Source of the DNA: Candidatus Heimdallarchaeota archaeon | GTDB taxonomy: Archaea > Asgardarchaeota > Heimdallarchaeia > Heimdallarchaeales > Heimdallarchaeaceae | DNA length: 64,000 nucleotides | Assembly (NCBI GenBank): GCA_016839875.1 | Contig: JAEOTK010000015.1 | Span: 1 to 64,000, forward strand | Direction: 5' to 3' | Part shown: piece after piece, positions 52,556 through 61,696 of the stretch | Position numbering within the stretch: the stretch's first letter is position 1 | How the letters are laid out: every line of letters starts with the position of its first letter | Notes under the pieces: model-generated | Database searches by the model: none | Seen by the model: the letters and a program-made list of their open reading frames with translations, nothing else | What the model was told of the DNA's origin: nothing | Made by a program: the position numbers and the translations under genes

Positions 52556-53764
52556 GTGTCCTATATGCATCTTACAAAAGAACAAGAGAATATATTGGCT
52601 GGAAAACAAGGAGAAGCACTTGCTAAGTGTATGCATCTGTTGGTTAAGATTGGTGAAGTAAACAATGCCACTGAACTGATTCCTATTGAAAGTGCTCAAA
52701 TCGCGGGAGTTTCTTATTACACAGTAGGTGATGCTATCTTTTCGCTTTTTGAGTTATTGTCAAAGGATAACGTAAAGGTGAAAGTTCCAAGCTGGCTGAA
52801 TCCAGCTGGAATGGATAGAGAAAAATGGCAAGAAATGAATATAGAAGATAACTTTGTAGAAAAACAATTCGAGATCATCAAAGAATATAATAAGATGGGA
52901 ATCGAAGAAACACTAACATGCACTCCATATTTGATTGGTTATGAACCAGCTTATGGTGACCATTTAGCATGGAGTGAATCATCTGCAGTTGTGATGGCAA
53001 ATAGTTTTTTTGGTGCTAGAACAAATAGAGAGGGTGGTCCTTCTTCTCTTGCTGCAGCGTTAATTGGAGCAACACCAAATTATGGATTACACCTATCCGA
53101 AAATCGAGTTCCTAAGATTCTTGTGAATGTTAAAACAGATATCAAATCCTTGTCTGACTTCTCAGCTATGGGTTATTGGTATGGTGACAATTTTAGAGGT
53201 TCTATTCCAATCTTTGTAAATATAGAGAAACTGAATCTAGATGAAGCTAAAATGCTTGCTTCTGCCATGGCAGCATCTGGCAGTGTTCCCATCTATCACA
53301 TACAGGATATAACACCTGAAGCAAAGAATGTGGATCTCTCAGGGATAGATGAAAACGCTATATTTACGAATAAAGATTTGAAAGAAGTATATGAGCATTT
53401 TAGTCAGATTTCTGAAAATGTTGAATTAGTAGCAATAGGTTGCCCTCATGCCAGTTTAGAAGATTTAGAGCTGATCAGAACGAGTATAAAGGATAAACGG
53501 GTAAAAGATGGGATTGAATTTTGGGTTTTTACATCTAAAAAATTAGCTCGGAAAGAAGAAGCTACTACTATTATCGCTGACTTAGAAAACAAAGGTGTAA
53601 AAGTTTATACGGAAACATGTATGGTAGTATCCCCAGCTGTTCGAAAGAATTATAGAAACGTTATAACCAATTCAGCCAAGGCTTCCTTTTATCTTACTAA
53701 AGGAGATCGAACAAATGTAAATTTACTCTCTATAAAAGAAATAATGGAGATTGTAGTAGAATGA
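52556..53764 (+). CDS. Phosphomevalonate dehydratase large subunit (aconitase X)
   Basis: A 402-residue aconitase-X family protein (DUF521). With its small subunit it dehydrates (R)-5-phosphomevalonate to trans-anhydromevalonate 5-phosphate in the archaeal mevalonate pathway for isoprenoid lipids. The sequence has IAGVSYYTVG near 50, CTPYLIGYEPAYGDHLAWSESSAVV near 124-150 and FGARTNREGGPSS near 155, with Cys residues for the Fe-S cluster. The GTG at 52556 directly follows the upstream stop, with ATG 52565 as the alternative. It overlaps the small-subunit gene by four bases. Confidence 0.92.
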   Translation: MSYMHLTKEQENILAGKQGEALAKCMHLLVKIGEVNNATELIPIESAQIAGVSYYTVGDAIFSLFELLSKDNVKVKVPSWLNPAGMDREKWQEMNIEDNFVEKQFEIIKEYNKMGIEETLTCTPYLIGYEPAYGDHLAWSESSAVVMANSFFGARTNREGGPSSLAAALIGATPNYGLHLSENRVPKILVNVKTDIKSLSDFSAMGYWYGDNFRGSIPIFVNIEKLNLDEAKMLASAMAASGSVPIYHIQDITPEAKNVDLSGIDENAIFTNKDLKEVYEHFSQISENVELVAIGCPHASLEDLELIRTSIKDKRVKDGIEFWVFTSKKLARKEEATTIIADLENKGVKVYTETCMVVSPAVRKNYRNVITNSAKASFYLTKGDRTNVNLLSIKEIMEIVVE

Positions 53765-54162
53765 GAGAGATTAATGTTAGAACTATTGTAGATGGAGAAG
53801 TTGAGGGAGAAGCTCTTGTGTCTTCATCACCCATTTCTTTTCTTGGAGGAGTTGATGCTAAAACTGGAAAAATAACTGATCCTGAAAATAACTTGTTTGG
53901 TGAAAGCATAAAGGATAAGATATTCGTTTTTCCAGAAGGTCAAGGTTCCACTGTTGGTTCTTATGTTATTTATGGATTAAGTATAAATGATGTAGCTCCT
54001 TTGGCAATGATTGCAAACCAAGCAGAAACTATTGTTATCGCTGGTGCTGTTCTTGCAGAAATCCCATTAGTAGATCAACCTGATGAAAACATCATTGAAA
54101 GTATAAAATCAGGAGATATAATTAATATTGACACAAGTAAAGGAATAATCGTAATAAAATAA
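53761..54162 (+). CDS. Phosphomevalonate dehydratase small subunit
   Basis: A 133-residue small subunit of the aconitase X/phosphomevalonate dehydratase complex (swivel domain). It has GEGEVSSSPISFLGG-like elements as EGEALVSSSPISFLGGVD, then DPENNLFGESIKDKIFVFPEGQGSTVGSYVIY, which is highly conserved and includes the substrate-binding GSTVGS. The ATGA overlap with the large-subunit gene shows translational coupling. Confidence 0.93.
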   Translation: MREINVRTIVDGEVEGEALVSSSPISFLGGVDAKTGKITDPENNLFGESIKDKIFVFPEGQGSTVGSYVIYGLSINDVAPLAMIANQAETIVIAGAVLAEIPLVDQPDENIIESIKSGDIINIDTSKGIIVIK

Positions 54163-54180
54163 GAAAGATGTGTAAAAGAA

Positions 54181-55878
54181 TTAACGTCTTCTTTTACCTT
54201 GGCTGTCTGCTAAAAGCTTCTGGAATTCGTCTCTCAAAACTGCTTCTTGTTCTTGTAGAACTCTTTTCTTTTCTTCTTCGAATTTATCATTTAGTGTTTG
54301 TAATTCCTTGTCCATTGCTTTTTTGTGTTCTTCCTCTAGTTCAGCAATTTCTTGTTTATGTTTCTCATCTAATTTTGACATTAGATCTTGTTGCTCTGTC
54401 TCCTTTTGAGAATCTAATTCAAGTGTTAAGTTCTGTTTTTCCTCTTCAAATGAAGCTTTTAAGACGTTAAGTTCATTGATTTTTTCCTGTTCTGCAGCTT
54501 GTTTTATATTTTCTCGTTCTTGCTCAAATTCTTCAGAAAGCTGTTCTCTAAACTTGTTAAGCTCTTCATCTACAAATGCTTGACGAGCTTCTACAATTCG
54601 ATTCAGAAATTCTTTACTGGATACCATTTTCAGGGTTTCATGAATTCTTCCAATGTTTGTGATATTAGCTTGTATAGTTTCAAATTGCTCTTTGTCTAAT
54701 AATTCCTTAGATTCTTTGATAATCGTTGGAACCATTTGAATTAATAGATCACTGATATCCTTCGGAATTATTGAAATAGAAGAAAATACTTCATTTAGTT
54801 TTTCATTTTCGTCTGATAGATTTACGAGTGAATTCTCGATTTCCTTAACTAGACTTTTTTCTCTGAAAACCAAATCGTATGGTCCAATCATCATTGTTTG
54901 CTTTGTTTGTAACTGGTCATAGAAGGTTATATTGGCATTAATTTCATGTTCAATTTCACCAGTAGAGGACATACATCTGACAATTAGTTTTTGTTCATAG
55001 GTTTGATGGGTAAGTAATTGATCAACAGTAAATTCTCTCACACCTTCGATAACTTCAACGCCATCTGGAATATTCAATCTGAAATTAACGTTGAATGCAT
55101 CACCCTCACCTTCATTTTCTAGATGAATTGTTAAATCGGTGGGTTCACTTAACACTAAATCACGTGAAATTTTAATTTCAGGAATGATCTTAGGAAGTTT
55201 AATTTTCGAGCGAAATAGCCTTACAACTGTATCCATTGCATCATCTAAAGCTGGAAAGAATAATTCTCCCATAATTTGACTTAAACCAGGTTTGAGATGA
55301 CTGCCAACTAATTGTTGAGCATTAAGCAGTGAAGTTGTGTCAGAATCTTTTACAGCTTTTATTGCATGACCTGCTGAGTAGAGTATCTGTTGTGCTCTTG
55401 TAAACCCTGGGTCATCTTTAATTTGTTCAATATATTGCAAGTAGTATTGTTCAGCTCCTGTAAAATCTTCGATTGAAAACAGAAAGAAACAAGCTGTGGA
55501 GATTAGTATGATACCTCTATCATATTCATTCCAGAGCAAATACTCTTGTGCAGCATTAACTAAATCGTCAACAACAGCATTTGTTGCTGCTTTCCAGTCG
55601 TCTTCGGAATTTAGTTTCTTAAAAACATATACTACATAATAGAGATTTTGAGCACTCATTCGATATTGCTTTTTTTCCTTGTTCTCTTCAGAAGCTCTTA
55701 TGAAATTTCTAATGGCTTCATGATATAGATCTTCAGCTTGAGCAATTCCTCTTGCAGCTTCTTGGTTTCTAGCAGCTTCTAGATACTTTCTAGCAGAGTC
55801 AGCAAAGTTTGCACTTTTGAATAAGTCGCGTGCTTCTGACATAAGTTTTGCTAAATCCTCATCATACGACTTTTCCAT
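54181..55878 (-). CDS. TPR/SNAP-like, Ig-like and coiled-coil protein of unknown function
   Basis: A 565-residue protein with three parts. Residues 1-220 are alpha-helical repeats (EARDLFKSANFADSARKYLEAAR and AEDLYHEAIRNFIRASEENKEKK) similar to TPR and alpha-SNAP solenoids. Residues ~228-340 form a beta-sandwich resembling CARDB/Ig-like or trafficking 'ear' domains (LPKIIPEIKISRDLVLSEPTDLTIHLENEGEGDAFNV). From ~345 it is helical, and ~430-560 is a long, highly charged coiled coil ending in KRRR. There is no membrane segment. The combination recalls eukaryotic vesicle-trafficking proteins, but I do not recognise a family. It is convergent with the phosphomevalonate dehydratase genes. Confidence 0.85.
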   Translation of the reverse strand: MEKSYDEDLAKLMSEARDLFKSANFADSARKYLEAARNQEAARGIAQAEDLYHEAIRNFIRASEENKEKKQYRMSAQNLYYVVYVFKKLNSEDDWKAATNAVVDDLVNAAQEYLLWNEYDRGIILISTACFFLFSIEDFTGAEQYYLQYIEQIKDDPGFTRAQQILYSAGHAIKAVKDSDTTSLLNAQQLVGSHLKPGLSQIMGELFFPALDDAMDTVVRLFRSKIKLPKIIPEIKISRDLVLSEPTDLTIHLENEGEGDAFNVNFRLNIPDGVEVIEGVREFTVDQLLTHQTYEQKLIVRCMSSTGEIEHEINANITFYDQLQTKQTMMIGPYDLVFREKSLVKEIENSLVNLSDENEKLNEVFSSISIIPKDISDLLIQMVPTIIKESKELLDKEQFETIQANITNIGRIHETLKMVSSKEFLNRIVEARQAFVDEELNKFREQLSEEFEQERENIKQAAEQEKINELNVLKASFEEEKQNLTLELDSQKETEQQDLMSKLDEKHKQEIAELEEEHKKAMDKELQTLNDKFEEEKKRVLQEQEAVLRDEFQKLLADSQGKRRR

Positions 55879-55994
55879 ACCTCTAAAGCTACCTAATCAA
55901 TATATAAATTTATTTTAAGAATCAATAGAGATGATTTCCTTGAAGGAAATTTCGAATAAGCAATCTTGAGAAATTTTAACAAAAATGAAGGAAA

Positions 55995-56071
55995 TGGTGG
56001 ACCGGGCGAGATTCGAACTCGCGGCCTCTTCCATGCCAAGGAAGCGATCTTCCAGGCTGATCTACCGGCCC
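55995..56071 (-). tRNA. tRNA-Ala (GGC)
   Basis: Acceptor GGGCCGG pairs with CCGGTCC and includes the G3-U70 pair that identifies alanine tRNAs. The anticodon loop TTGGCAT has GGC between stems CTTCC/GGAAG; the T-arm is GCGAG TTCGAAT CTCGC. The discriminator is A and CCA is encoded (55995-55997). Confidence 0.94.
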
Positions 56072-56133
56072 AGTTTCATATGATTTTATTTACCACATGT
56101 TCGGTCTTGAATCATTAAAAACACAGCAAAGAC

Positions 56134-56298
56134 TTAGTGTTTATGCCAGGCATAAGCTCTAATTTTCGAGGATCTTCCAAAACCACAAGAAGCGCATTCT
56201 TTGTGACGTTTATGAAAAGAGTGACGACCACATCTTCTACAGACTATGTGGGTCGATTTTTTATTATGCCTTCCAAATGATGGTGTTCCCTTTGTCAT
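56134..56298 (-). CDS. rpl37e: Ribosomal protein eL37
   Basis: A 54-residue eL37: [19 protein letters not shown], the zinc ribbon [22 protein letters not shown], and a basic end AYAWHKH. The four Cys bind zinc. It lies 18 bp downstream of the Sm protein gene, the classical archaeal SmAP1-rpl37e pair. Confidence 0.96.
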   Translation of the reverse strand: MTKGTPSFGRHNKKSTHIVCRRCGRHSFHKRHKECASCGFGRSSKIRAYAWHKH

Positions 56299-56316
56299 TT
56301 CTTATCCTTCCTTAGA

Positions 56317-56541
56317 TTATTTTGGAGGTGGGCTAATCATGATGACATTGTCTCCTCTGACAATAATATCACCCAATTTTGTACTTCCTTCTTCACCTAT
56401 TTCTTCAGCATCTGCCAGAGTTAGATTGAGGTGGATGTCATAATTTTTGAGAATTCCTCTCATTCGTCGATTTCCTCTCAATCGAATTAATACTCTATTT
56501 TCACGAGCTTGATTTAGTATATCCATCGGTTTAGATGACAT
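56317..56541 (-). CDS. Sm-like archaeal protein, SmAP1-type
   Basis: A 74-residue Sm protein starting MSSKPMDILNQ at ATG 56541; ATGs further up give implausible hydrophobic extensions. Sm1 reads VLIRLRGNRRMRGILKNYDIHLNLTLADAEE and Sm2 IIVRGDNVIMIS. The motif order and length match SmAP1, which forms heptameric rings binding oligo-U RNA. Coupled to eL37 downstream. It is the second Sm gene in the window; the first, at 11666, is the longer SmAP3-like type. Confidence 0.94.
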   Translation of the reverse strand: MSSKPMDILNQARENRVLIRLRGNRRMRGILKNYDIHLNLTLADAEEIGEEGSTKLGDIIVRGDNVIMISPPPK

Positions 56542-56768
56542 AATCATATCTCCAAATCTTACGATTTCAAAACCTAAGCTTTTATTATAAAGATTTTGAT
56601 TAAAGAAAAAAATTGAGAGAAACTTACTAATTGGAATTATTGGGTAAATAGTCAACATCTGAAAATCTTCAGTGAATCAGTTTTTTTACTTTAGTTAAAA
56701 ATCGTTACCTTTAAGTAGAGTTCTTCTGCATCTGACTTGACAGAACATTACTACATGAGGAATTATTC

Positions 56769-57266
56769 ATGAGCGCAGAAATTGTAACAGTTGATTTACT
56801 AGTTGATGGCGGATCTGCTTCCCCCGGAGGTGCAATGGGTCCAGCCCTTGGTCCACTAGGTGTTAATATTGGTCAAGTTGTACAAGAAATCAATAAACAG
56901 ACTCAAGCATATAAAGGAATGAAAGTTCCTGTAAAAATAACAGTAAACAAAAAAACAAGAGGCTTTGAATTAGAAATAGGTATTCCCCCAGCTTCAGCTT
57001 TAGTTCTCAAAGCAGCAGGTGTTGAAAAAGGATCTGGTACTCCTAATACTGATAAAGTAGGTAATATCACTTTTCAACAGCTTATTGAAGTAACAAAATC
57101 AAAAGTGTCTGATTTATCAACAACATCACTAAAACCTGGTTGCAAGGAAATTCTTGGAACAATGGTTACTATGGGAGTAACTTGTGAAAATAAAGATCCA
57201 CGAGAAATTCAACAAGAAATAGATAAAGGTAAATACGACAAACTTATTGCTGATGCAGAAAAGTAG
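56769..57266 (+). CDS. rpl11: Ribosomal protein uL11
   Basis: A 165-residue uL11 at the GTPase-associated centre of the large subunit. It has GGSASPGGAMGPALGPLGVNIGQVVQEIN at the start, including the Pro-rich hinge, KITVNKKTRGFELEIG, and a C-terminal domain with KVGNITFQQLIEVTKSK. The ATG has a GAGG ribosome-binding site nine bases ahead. It opens the cluster uL11-SecE-Spt5; in most archaea the order is SecE-Spt5-uL11, so the genes have been rearranged here. Confidence 0.96.
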   Translation: MSAEIVTVDLLVDGGSASPGGAMGPALGPLGVNIGQVVQEINKQTQAYKGMKVPVKITVNKKTRGFELEIGIPPASALVLKAAGVEKGSGTPNTDKVGNITFQQLIEVTKSKVSDLSTTSLKPGCKEILGTMVTMGVTCENKDPREIQQEIDKGKYDKLIADAEK

Positions 57267-57336
57267 TAAGAAGAATAATGTTCAACATAAGAATAAATAA
57301 AAGCAAATAAACAACTTATCTAAAGAGGAAAGCTAA

Positions 57337-57543
57337 ATGAGTAAAATTGTACTTAAAACCAGAACTTTCTTTTCAAGCAGTAAAAGACTATTACGACATG
57401 CCAAGATGCCAAGTAGAAGAGAACTTTCAATTACTACTAAAATGAGTGCTCTTGGTGTTGTGATCATAGGATTAATTGGATATGTTCTTAGTTTACTATT
57501 CAATGCGATTATTAATGCTATTCAACAAACTGGTGGATCCTAA
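57337..57543 (+). CDS. secE: Preprotein translocase subunit SecE (Sec61 gamma)
   Basis: A 68-residue SecE with a basic, amphipathic N-terminal part (RTFFSSSKRLLRHAKMPSRRE) and one C-terminal membrane helix (ALGVVIIGLIGYVLSLLF). This is the usual archaeal form with one transmembrane segment that clamps the SecY channel. The ATG follows an AGAGG ribosome-binding site, and Spt5 starts 44 bp later, the conserved archaeal pairing. Confidence 0.93.
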   Translation: MSKIVLKTRTFFSSSKRLLRHAKMPSRRELSITTKMSALGVVIIGLIGYVLSLLFNAIINAIQQTGGS

Positions 57544-57587
57544 TATTCCTCAAATTAATTATTAGATAATATTAAAGATGTGATAAA

Positions 57588-58076
57588 ATGCCTATCTACG
57601 CTCTTAGAACTACTATAGGTCAAGAACATTCCTTAAGCGAACATCTAGCTCGTAGAGCTGAAAACAGACCTCATCTTAAGATCTATTCTGTTTTGGTTCC
57701 AGGTGGGTTGAAAGGCTATATTTTTGTTGAAGCTGAATCTATAGATGATGTAGAGATTCTTGTTGAAGGAATGAGACATGTACGTAAAAGACCTCGAGCT
57801 TCAAGAGCTGAAGAAATTCCTTTAGATGAACTAGGACATTTTCTCATACCTAGACCTGTAATCGAGGGTGTTGACATTAACGATATAATAGAAGTAATTA
57901 ATGGACCATTCAAAGGATCAAGAGCTAGAGTTCTTGATATTAATGTTGGAAAGGAAGAGGTTACCGTTGAGCTTCTCGCAATGGATCTACAAATACCTGT
58001 TACAATCTCAGGAGAATCTATTAGAGTAATTGAGAAAGCAGTCGAAAAGGAAAAAGAAGAAGAATATTTACTTTAA
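57588..58076 (+). CDS. spt5: Transcription elongation factor Spt5 (NusG)
   Basis: A 162-residue Spt5/NusG with an NGN domain (~1-85, beginning MPIYALRTTIGQEH, with VLVPGGLKGYIFVEAES) and a KOW domain (~100-150, with GPFKGSRARVLDINVGKEEVTVEL). It binds the clamp of archaeal RNA polymerase with Spt4 and increases processivity. A C-terminal Lys/Glu tail (EKEKEEEYLL) is added. Confidence 0.95.
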   Translation: MPIYALRTTIGQEHSLSEHLARRAENRPHLKIYSVLVPGGLKGYIFVEAESIDDVEILVEGMRHVRKRPRASRAEEIPLDELGHFLIPRPVIEGVDINDIIEVINGPFKGSRARVLDINVGKEEVTVELLAMDLQIPVTISGESIRVIEKAVEKEKEEEYLL

Positions 58077-58106
58077 CTGCTCTAGTTTCTATTTTATTTC
58101 TTGAAT

Positions 58107-59147
58107 TCAGAGAAATTCTTCCAGCGTTGTCTTTTTCTTTGCTAGATTTATAGGTCTTGCATACAAATCTAGTTTTTGACGAACTATTGCAGCGAATTCT
58201 GAATCAAATCCATAGAGTGTATAAACCTTTTCTGGTTTTACTGCTTTGACATATTCCAGTAATTCATGGCAATTAGCGTGCATAGAAAATGGAAATGCTT
58301 GTTCGAATTTGGAATATGGAAATCGCGAAGCTTGACCTGTAACAATTCCTCTAGATATATTTTCCTTTTCCAAGAAGGGGGGGATTTCCTTTGTTGCTCT
58401 TGGTAGAAAAACAACACTATTCTTATTCTCTAGTGTTTCATCATTAAGCATATCAAAACTATTCCAGTTTAAATTCTGACCTTCTCTTTTGTAAATCTTA
58501 TTAATCTCACTTGTTCTGGAATCACAATAGATATCGACAGAAAGCATACTATTCAGATATGCACCAATCTCTTGTGCAGCTCCTAGATGTCCAATGTTGA
58601 TTACTGAAATAAATTCTTGTTTCAGATTACTTGTAATCCATTCTAGAAGTGATCCTTTGATCCTTTCACGTGAATCAAAGAATAAGTCAAGTTTACCATA
58701 TGTTGATTCTATTATCAGAATGTCTATATCCTCGGGTATTGTAGCTTTAGGTACAGTTAGCATTTCATCCGTACTTATGTCACCTGTGTAACAAATGGTC
58801 ATATCATCGAAATAGAAAATTAATTGTGCTGCTCCAAGTAGGTGCCCAGCTGGGATAAACTTTACCTCAATATCATTAACTCTAGCGCTCTTTTCAAAAT
58901 CTACGAAATGGGTGTTTTGAACTTTTCTTGAGGTCAGTTTTTCATACAATTCTCCAGCAATTTGTGTTGAATAAACTTTGATACCTTCGTTAGGAAAAGC
59001 TAGAGAATGGTCTGTATGTGCATGAGTTATGAAAACAGCATCAATACCTTTAGTTGCACTAATAGATGTAGGGTCAGCCATAAACCTGATATTTTCTGGT
59101 TTCTTGTAGAATTTTATCCCTTTTTCGTATTTGAATAAAGTAGGCAT
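58107..59147 (-). CDS. Metallo-beta-lactamase/beta-CASP-like nuclease
   Basis: A 346-residue protein of the SNM1/CPSF73/RNase J side of the metallo-beta-lactamase fold, beginning at ATG 59147. Motifs: VFITHAHTDHSLA (HxHxDH, near 43), PAGHLLGAAQLIFYF (metal His), YTGDIS (Asp, near 120), and IIESTYG (near 143). The last third, with TGQASRFPYS and the late FPFSMHANCHELLEY, matches the beta-CASP-like C-terminal part of exonuclease-type members. It likely acts on RNA or DNA ends. It lies convergent to Spt5 with 30 bp between stops. Confidence 0.87.
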   Translation of the reverse strand: MPTLFKYEKGIKFYKKPENIRFMADPTSISATKGIDAVFITHAHTDHSLAFPNEGIKVYSTQIAGELYEKLTSRKVQNTHFVDFEKSARVNDIEVKFIPAGHLLGAAQLIFYFDDMTICYTGDISTDEMLTVPKATIPEDIDILIIESTYGKLDLFFDSRERIKGSLLEWITSNLKQEFISVINIGHLGAAQEIGAYLNSMLSVDIYCDSRTSEINKIYKREGQNLNWNSFDMLNDETLENKNSVVFLPRATKEIPPFLEKENISRGIVTGQASRFPYSKFEQAFPFSMHANCHELLEYVKAVKPEKVYTLYGFDSEFAAIVRQKLDLYARPINLAKKKTTLEEFL

Positions 59148-59235
59148 GATTGAACCCTGCAAATATATTTCTTGCTGGTCATAATGCTCACGAAGAAATC
59201 TTAAATCTTTTTACTATACTCTTGACTAAAAGTAA

Positions 59236-61608
59236 TTAGAGTTCTAATTCTTCAATTACTGCATCCGTAAGTGTTCTGAATTTTAAACCAAGAAGCATCG
59301 ATCCTTCGAATAATATCTCTTTATTCATATATGCAGAAGCTGTATTTACCGTACCCATAAATATTCCACTTGCAATAGATGGATCCATGACAATAGTTAC
59401 ATTAGGATTCTCAACCTTTTGTTCACCAACAGTAAATACTCCATTTTCATTTTTTATGAAATAATGCTTATCTTCTCCAATTGAAATTTGAAATGAAAAT
59501 TTAGATTTTTTGTTCTTCTTCTGAATCTTTTCATTCTCATTACAAACCTGAGCTAGCATGTCTAGATACAGAGGAATGTCTTCGTTAGAGAATGAGCGCC
59601 TTTTAATTTTCATTTTAATCAAAGACCTCAAATCTCCTTCATCTATATCAAGTTCTTCTGAATATAATAGATCAGCTTCAGGAGTTTCCACTATAAGAGC
59701 AAGTTCATATCCTTCACTTATTGATTCAAGAATTTTTCGAGGTTGAATTTCTTTACAATCACCTATTTTGAATATTCTTTCTACTTTTCCCTTTGCTATT
59801 TCTTCTGCTTCTAATGAAGGTTGAGCTGATGTTAAGATAATATCATCAAATTCAATACTTGATATTTTTCCATCTTTTTCTACAACAATTTCCTTGTCTT
59901 TGATTTCCTTTATTGTGGTTTCCAGACATATTTCTATTTTATCATCTTCTTCGATGGTTGGTAGTACTTCTCTTGCAACAAGAGAATAAACATCGACACC
60001 AAGCCTTTTCTTTTGACTAACAATAGTCACTTCTTTATTTGCACAAGAAAGGAATTCAGCTACTTCTATCCCAATCATGTCACCTCCTAATACAACAACA
60101 TTCTGACCTTTTGGAATGGAACCACCAAGGACATCATCATAGGTGGAATATTTGATTTGATCAATCCCTTGTATTTCTGGAATTTTCGGGGAGATACCCG
60201 TAGCTAGAATGAGAACATCTGGGTTATGTCTAGATAGAACATCCTCAGAAAGAGGAGTGTTTAAACTAACATCAATTTCGTTTTTCTTAATAATGTGAGA
60301 GTAATAATCAATTAGATTCTGAACTTCGTTTTTCATTGGAGCTGTTTTAGCATAATTCAATGAACCACCAATGAATGCATTCTTTTCAACTATCTTAACA
60401 TCATGACCTCGGATTTTAGAGGTTCTAGCAAACTCTAGACCGGCAGGTCCTGCTCCTACAACTAAGATATTAAGAGGTTTTTTGGCCAATTCAATATCTT
60501 CATCTGAACCTGTAAGATTAGGATTGATAGCACAAAGCACAGGTTGTTCTGTCATGATTTGATTAAGACAAGTATTACATCCAATACAAGTTCGAACTTC
60601 TTCTTGCATTCCATTATTAACCTTGTTAGGAAACTCAGGATCAGAAAGTAATGCACGACCAATTGAAACTAAGTCCAATCCATTTTCTTGGAGAATTCTC
60701 TCTGCAGTGTCTTCAGTTGTTATTCTTCCAACTACAGCGACTGGGGTTTTATCTAGAGCTTGTTTTACCTGTTGAGCATTATGAACAAAACACCCTCTTG
60801 GATAGTTCATATATGGAACTACTGGAAAACGAGGACTGTCAAAAACACCCCCGGTAATATTAATTAAATCAACCCCCTCTTCTTCTAATATTTTAGCAAT
60901 TTGAATAATATCCTCAATTTCCAAACCTTCGGGGATATAGTCACTCCCATTTAATCTTACTCCTATAATGAAATCATTTCCACATCTTTTTCGAACTTCT
61001 CTGATAACTTCAACAGCTGCTCTAGTTCTGTTTTCAAACGTTTTTCCTCCATATTCATCATCACGTTTGTTTGTACGTAAAGAAAAGAATTGATTAAGTA
61101 AGTAACCATGACCTGCATGGATCTCCACTCCATCAAAGCCTGCTTTTTTAGCTCTCAAACATGCATTGCCGTATTCTTTTACCATGTTGGAAATCTGTTT
61201 TTTTGTTAAGGGCTTTGGAGTCTCTCCTGACATTTCGAATGGTACGGCAGAAGGTGCAACAGCTTGAAGACCAATCATGAAAGAAGATGCTTGAGCTCCT
61301 GCATGATATATTTGGACTAGACAGCGTGCACCATGTTTCTTAATAACTTCTGTTATTTCCTTGAATTTCTTGATTCTTTTATTGCTATCAATACTTAGCA
61401 TTGTTGTCGTTCCAGCACCTACTTTGTCAAAATAAGCAGCTTCAACTATGATTAGACCAGCTCCACCTTTAGCTCTTAATTCATAATATTCGATTAATTT
61501 ATCAGGAACATTTCCTTCCTCATCACCGAAGTTAGTGTCCATTGCTGGCATAACTATACGATTCTTAATAGTGATATTTCTTAGTGTAAAAGGTTCTAAT
61601 AGCTTCAT
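59236..61608 (-). CDS. Old-yellow-enzyme/2,4-dienoyl-CoA-reductase-type oxidoreductase fused to SCP2 domain
   Basis: A 790-residue multidomain flavoenzyme. Residues 1-335 form the FMN TIM barrel (PAMDTNF near 21, HAGHGYLLNQF near 164-174). A [4Fe-4S] motif CIGCNTC with Cys359 in LCAINP lies at 341-359, with spacing one residue shorter than usual. Residues 375-640 hold the FAD/NAD domains (VVGAGPAGLEFA near 384, VVLGGDMIGIEVA near 500). The last ~105 residues are an extra SCP2-like lipid-binding domain (HYFIKNENGVFTV, VENPNVTIVMDP). Standard dienoyl-CoA reductases end at ~670 residues. The SCP2 part suggests an acyl-CoA or isoprenoid substrate; the donor may be NADH or NADPH. Confidence 0.92.
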   Translation of the reverse strand: MKLLEPFTLRNITIKNRIVMPAMDTNFGDEEGNVPDKLIEYYELRAKGGAGLIIVEAAYFDKVGAGTTTMLSIDSNKRIKKFKEITEVIKKHGARCLVQIYHAGAQASSFMIGLQAVAPSAVPFEMSGETPKPLTKKQISNMVKEYGNACLRAKKAGFDGVEIHAGHGYLLNQFFSLRTNKRDDEYGGKTFENRTRAAVEVIREVRKRCGNDFIIGVRLNGSDYIPEGLEIEDIIQIAKILEEEGVDLINITGGVFDSPRFPVVPYMNYPRGCFVHNAQQVKQALDKTPVAVVGRITTEDTAERILQENGLDLVSIGRALLSDPEFPNKVNNGMQEEVRTCIGCNTCLNQIMTEQPVLCAINPNLTGSDEDIELAKKPLNILVVGAGPAGLEFARTSKIRGHDVKIVEKNAFIGGSLNYAKTAPMKNEVQNLIDYYSHIIKKNEIDVSLNTPLSEDVLSRHNPDVLILATGISPKIPEIQGIDQIKYSTYDDVLGGSIPKGQNVVVLGGDMIGIEVAEFLSCANKEVTIVSQKKRLGVDVYSLVAREVLPTIEEDDKIEICLETTIKEIKDKEIVVEKDGKISSIEFDDIILTSAQPSLEAEEIAKGKVERIFKIGDCKEIQPRKILESISEGYELALIVETPEADLLYSEELDIDEGDLRSLIKMKIKRRSFSNEDIPLYLDMLAQVCNENEKIQKKNKKSKFSFQISIGEDKHYFIKNENGVFTVGEQKVENPNVTIVMDPSIASGIFMGTVNTASAYMNKEILFEGSMLLGLKFRTLTDAVIEELEL

Positions 61609-61696
61609 TTACTTCATTTCCTAGTACAGAGGAATTAAGAACATTACTAGAATAAAAATATTTGTTGCTACTCTTATTAAGAGAGAAAAGAACAAT

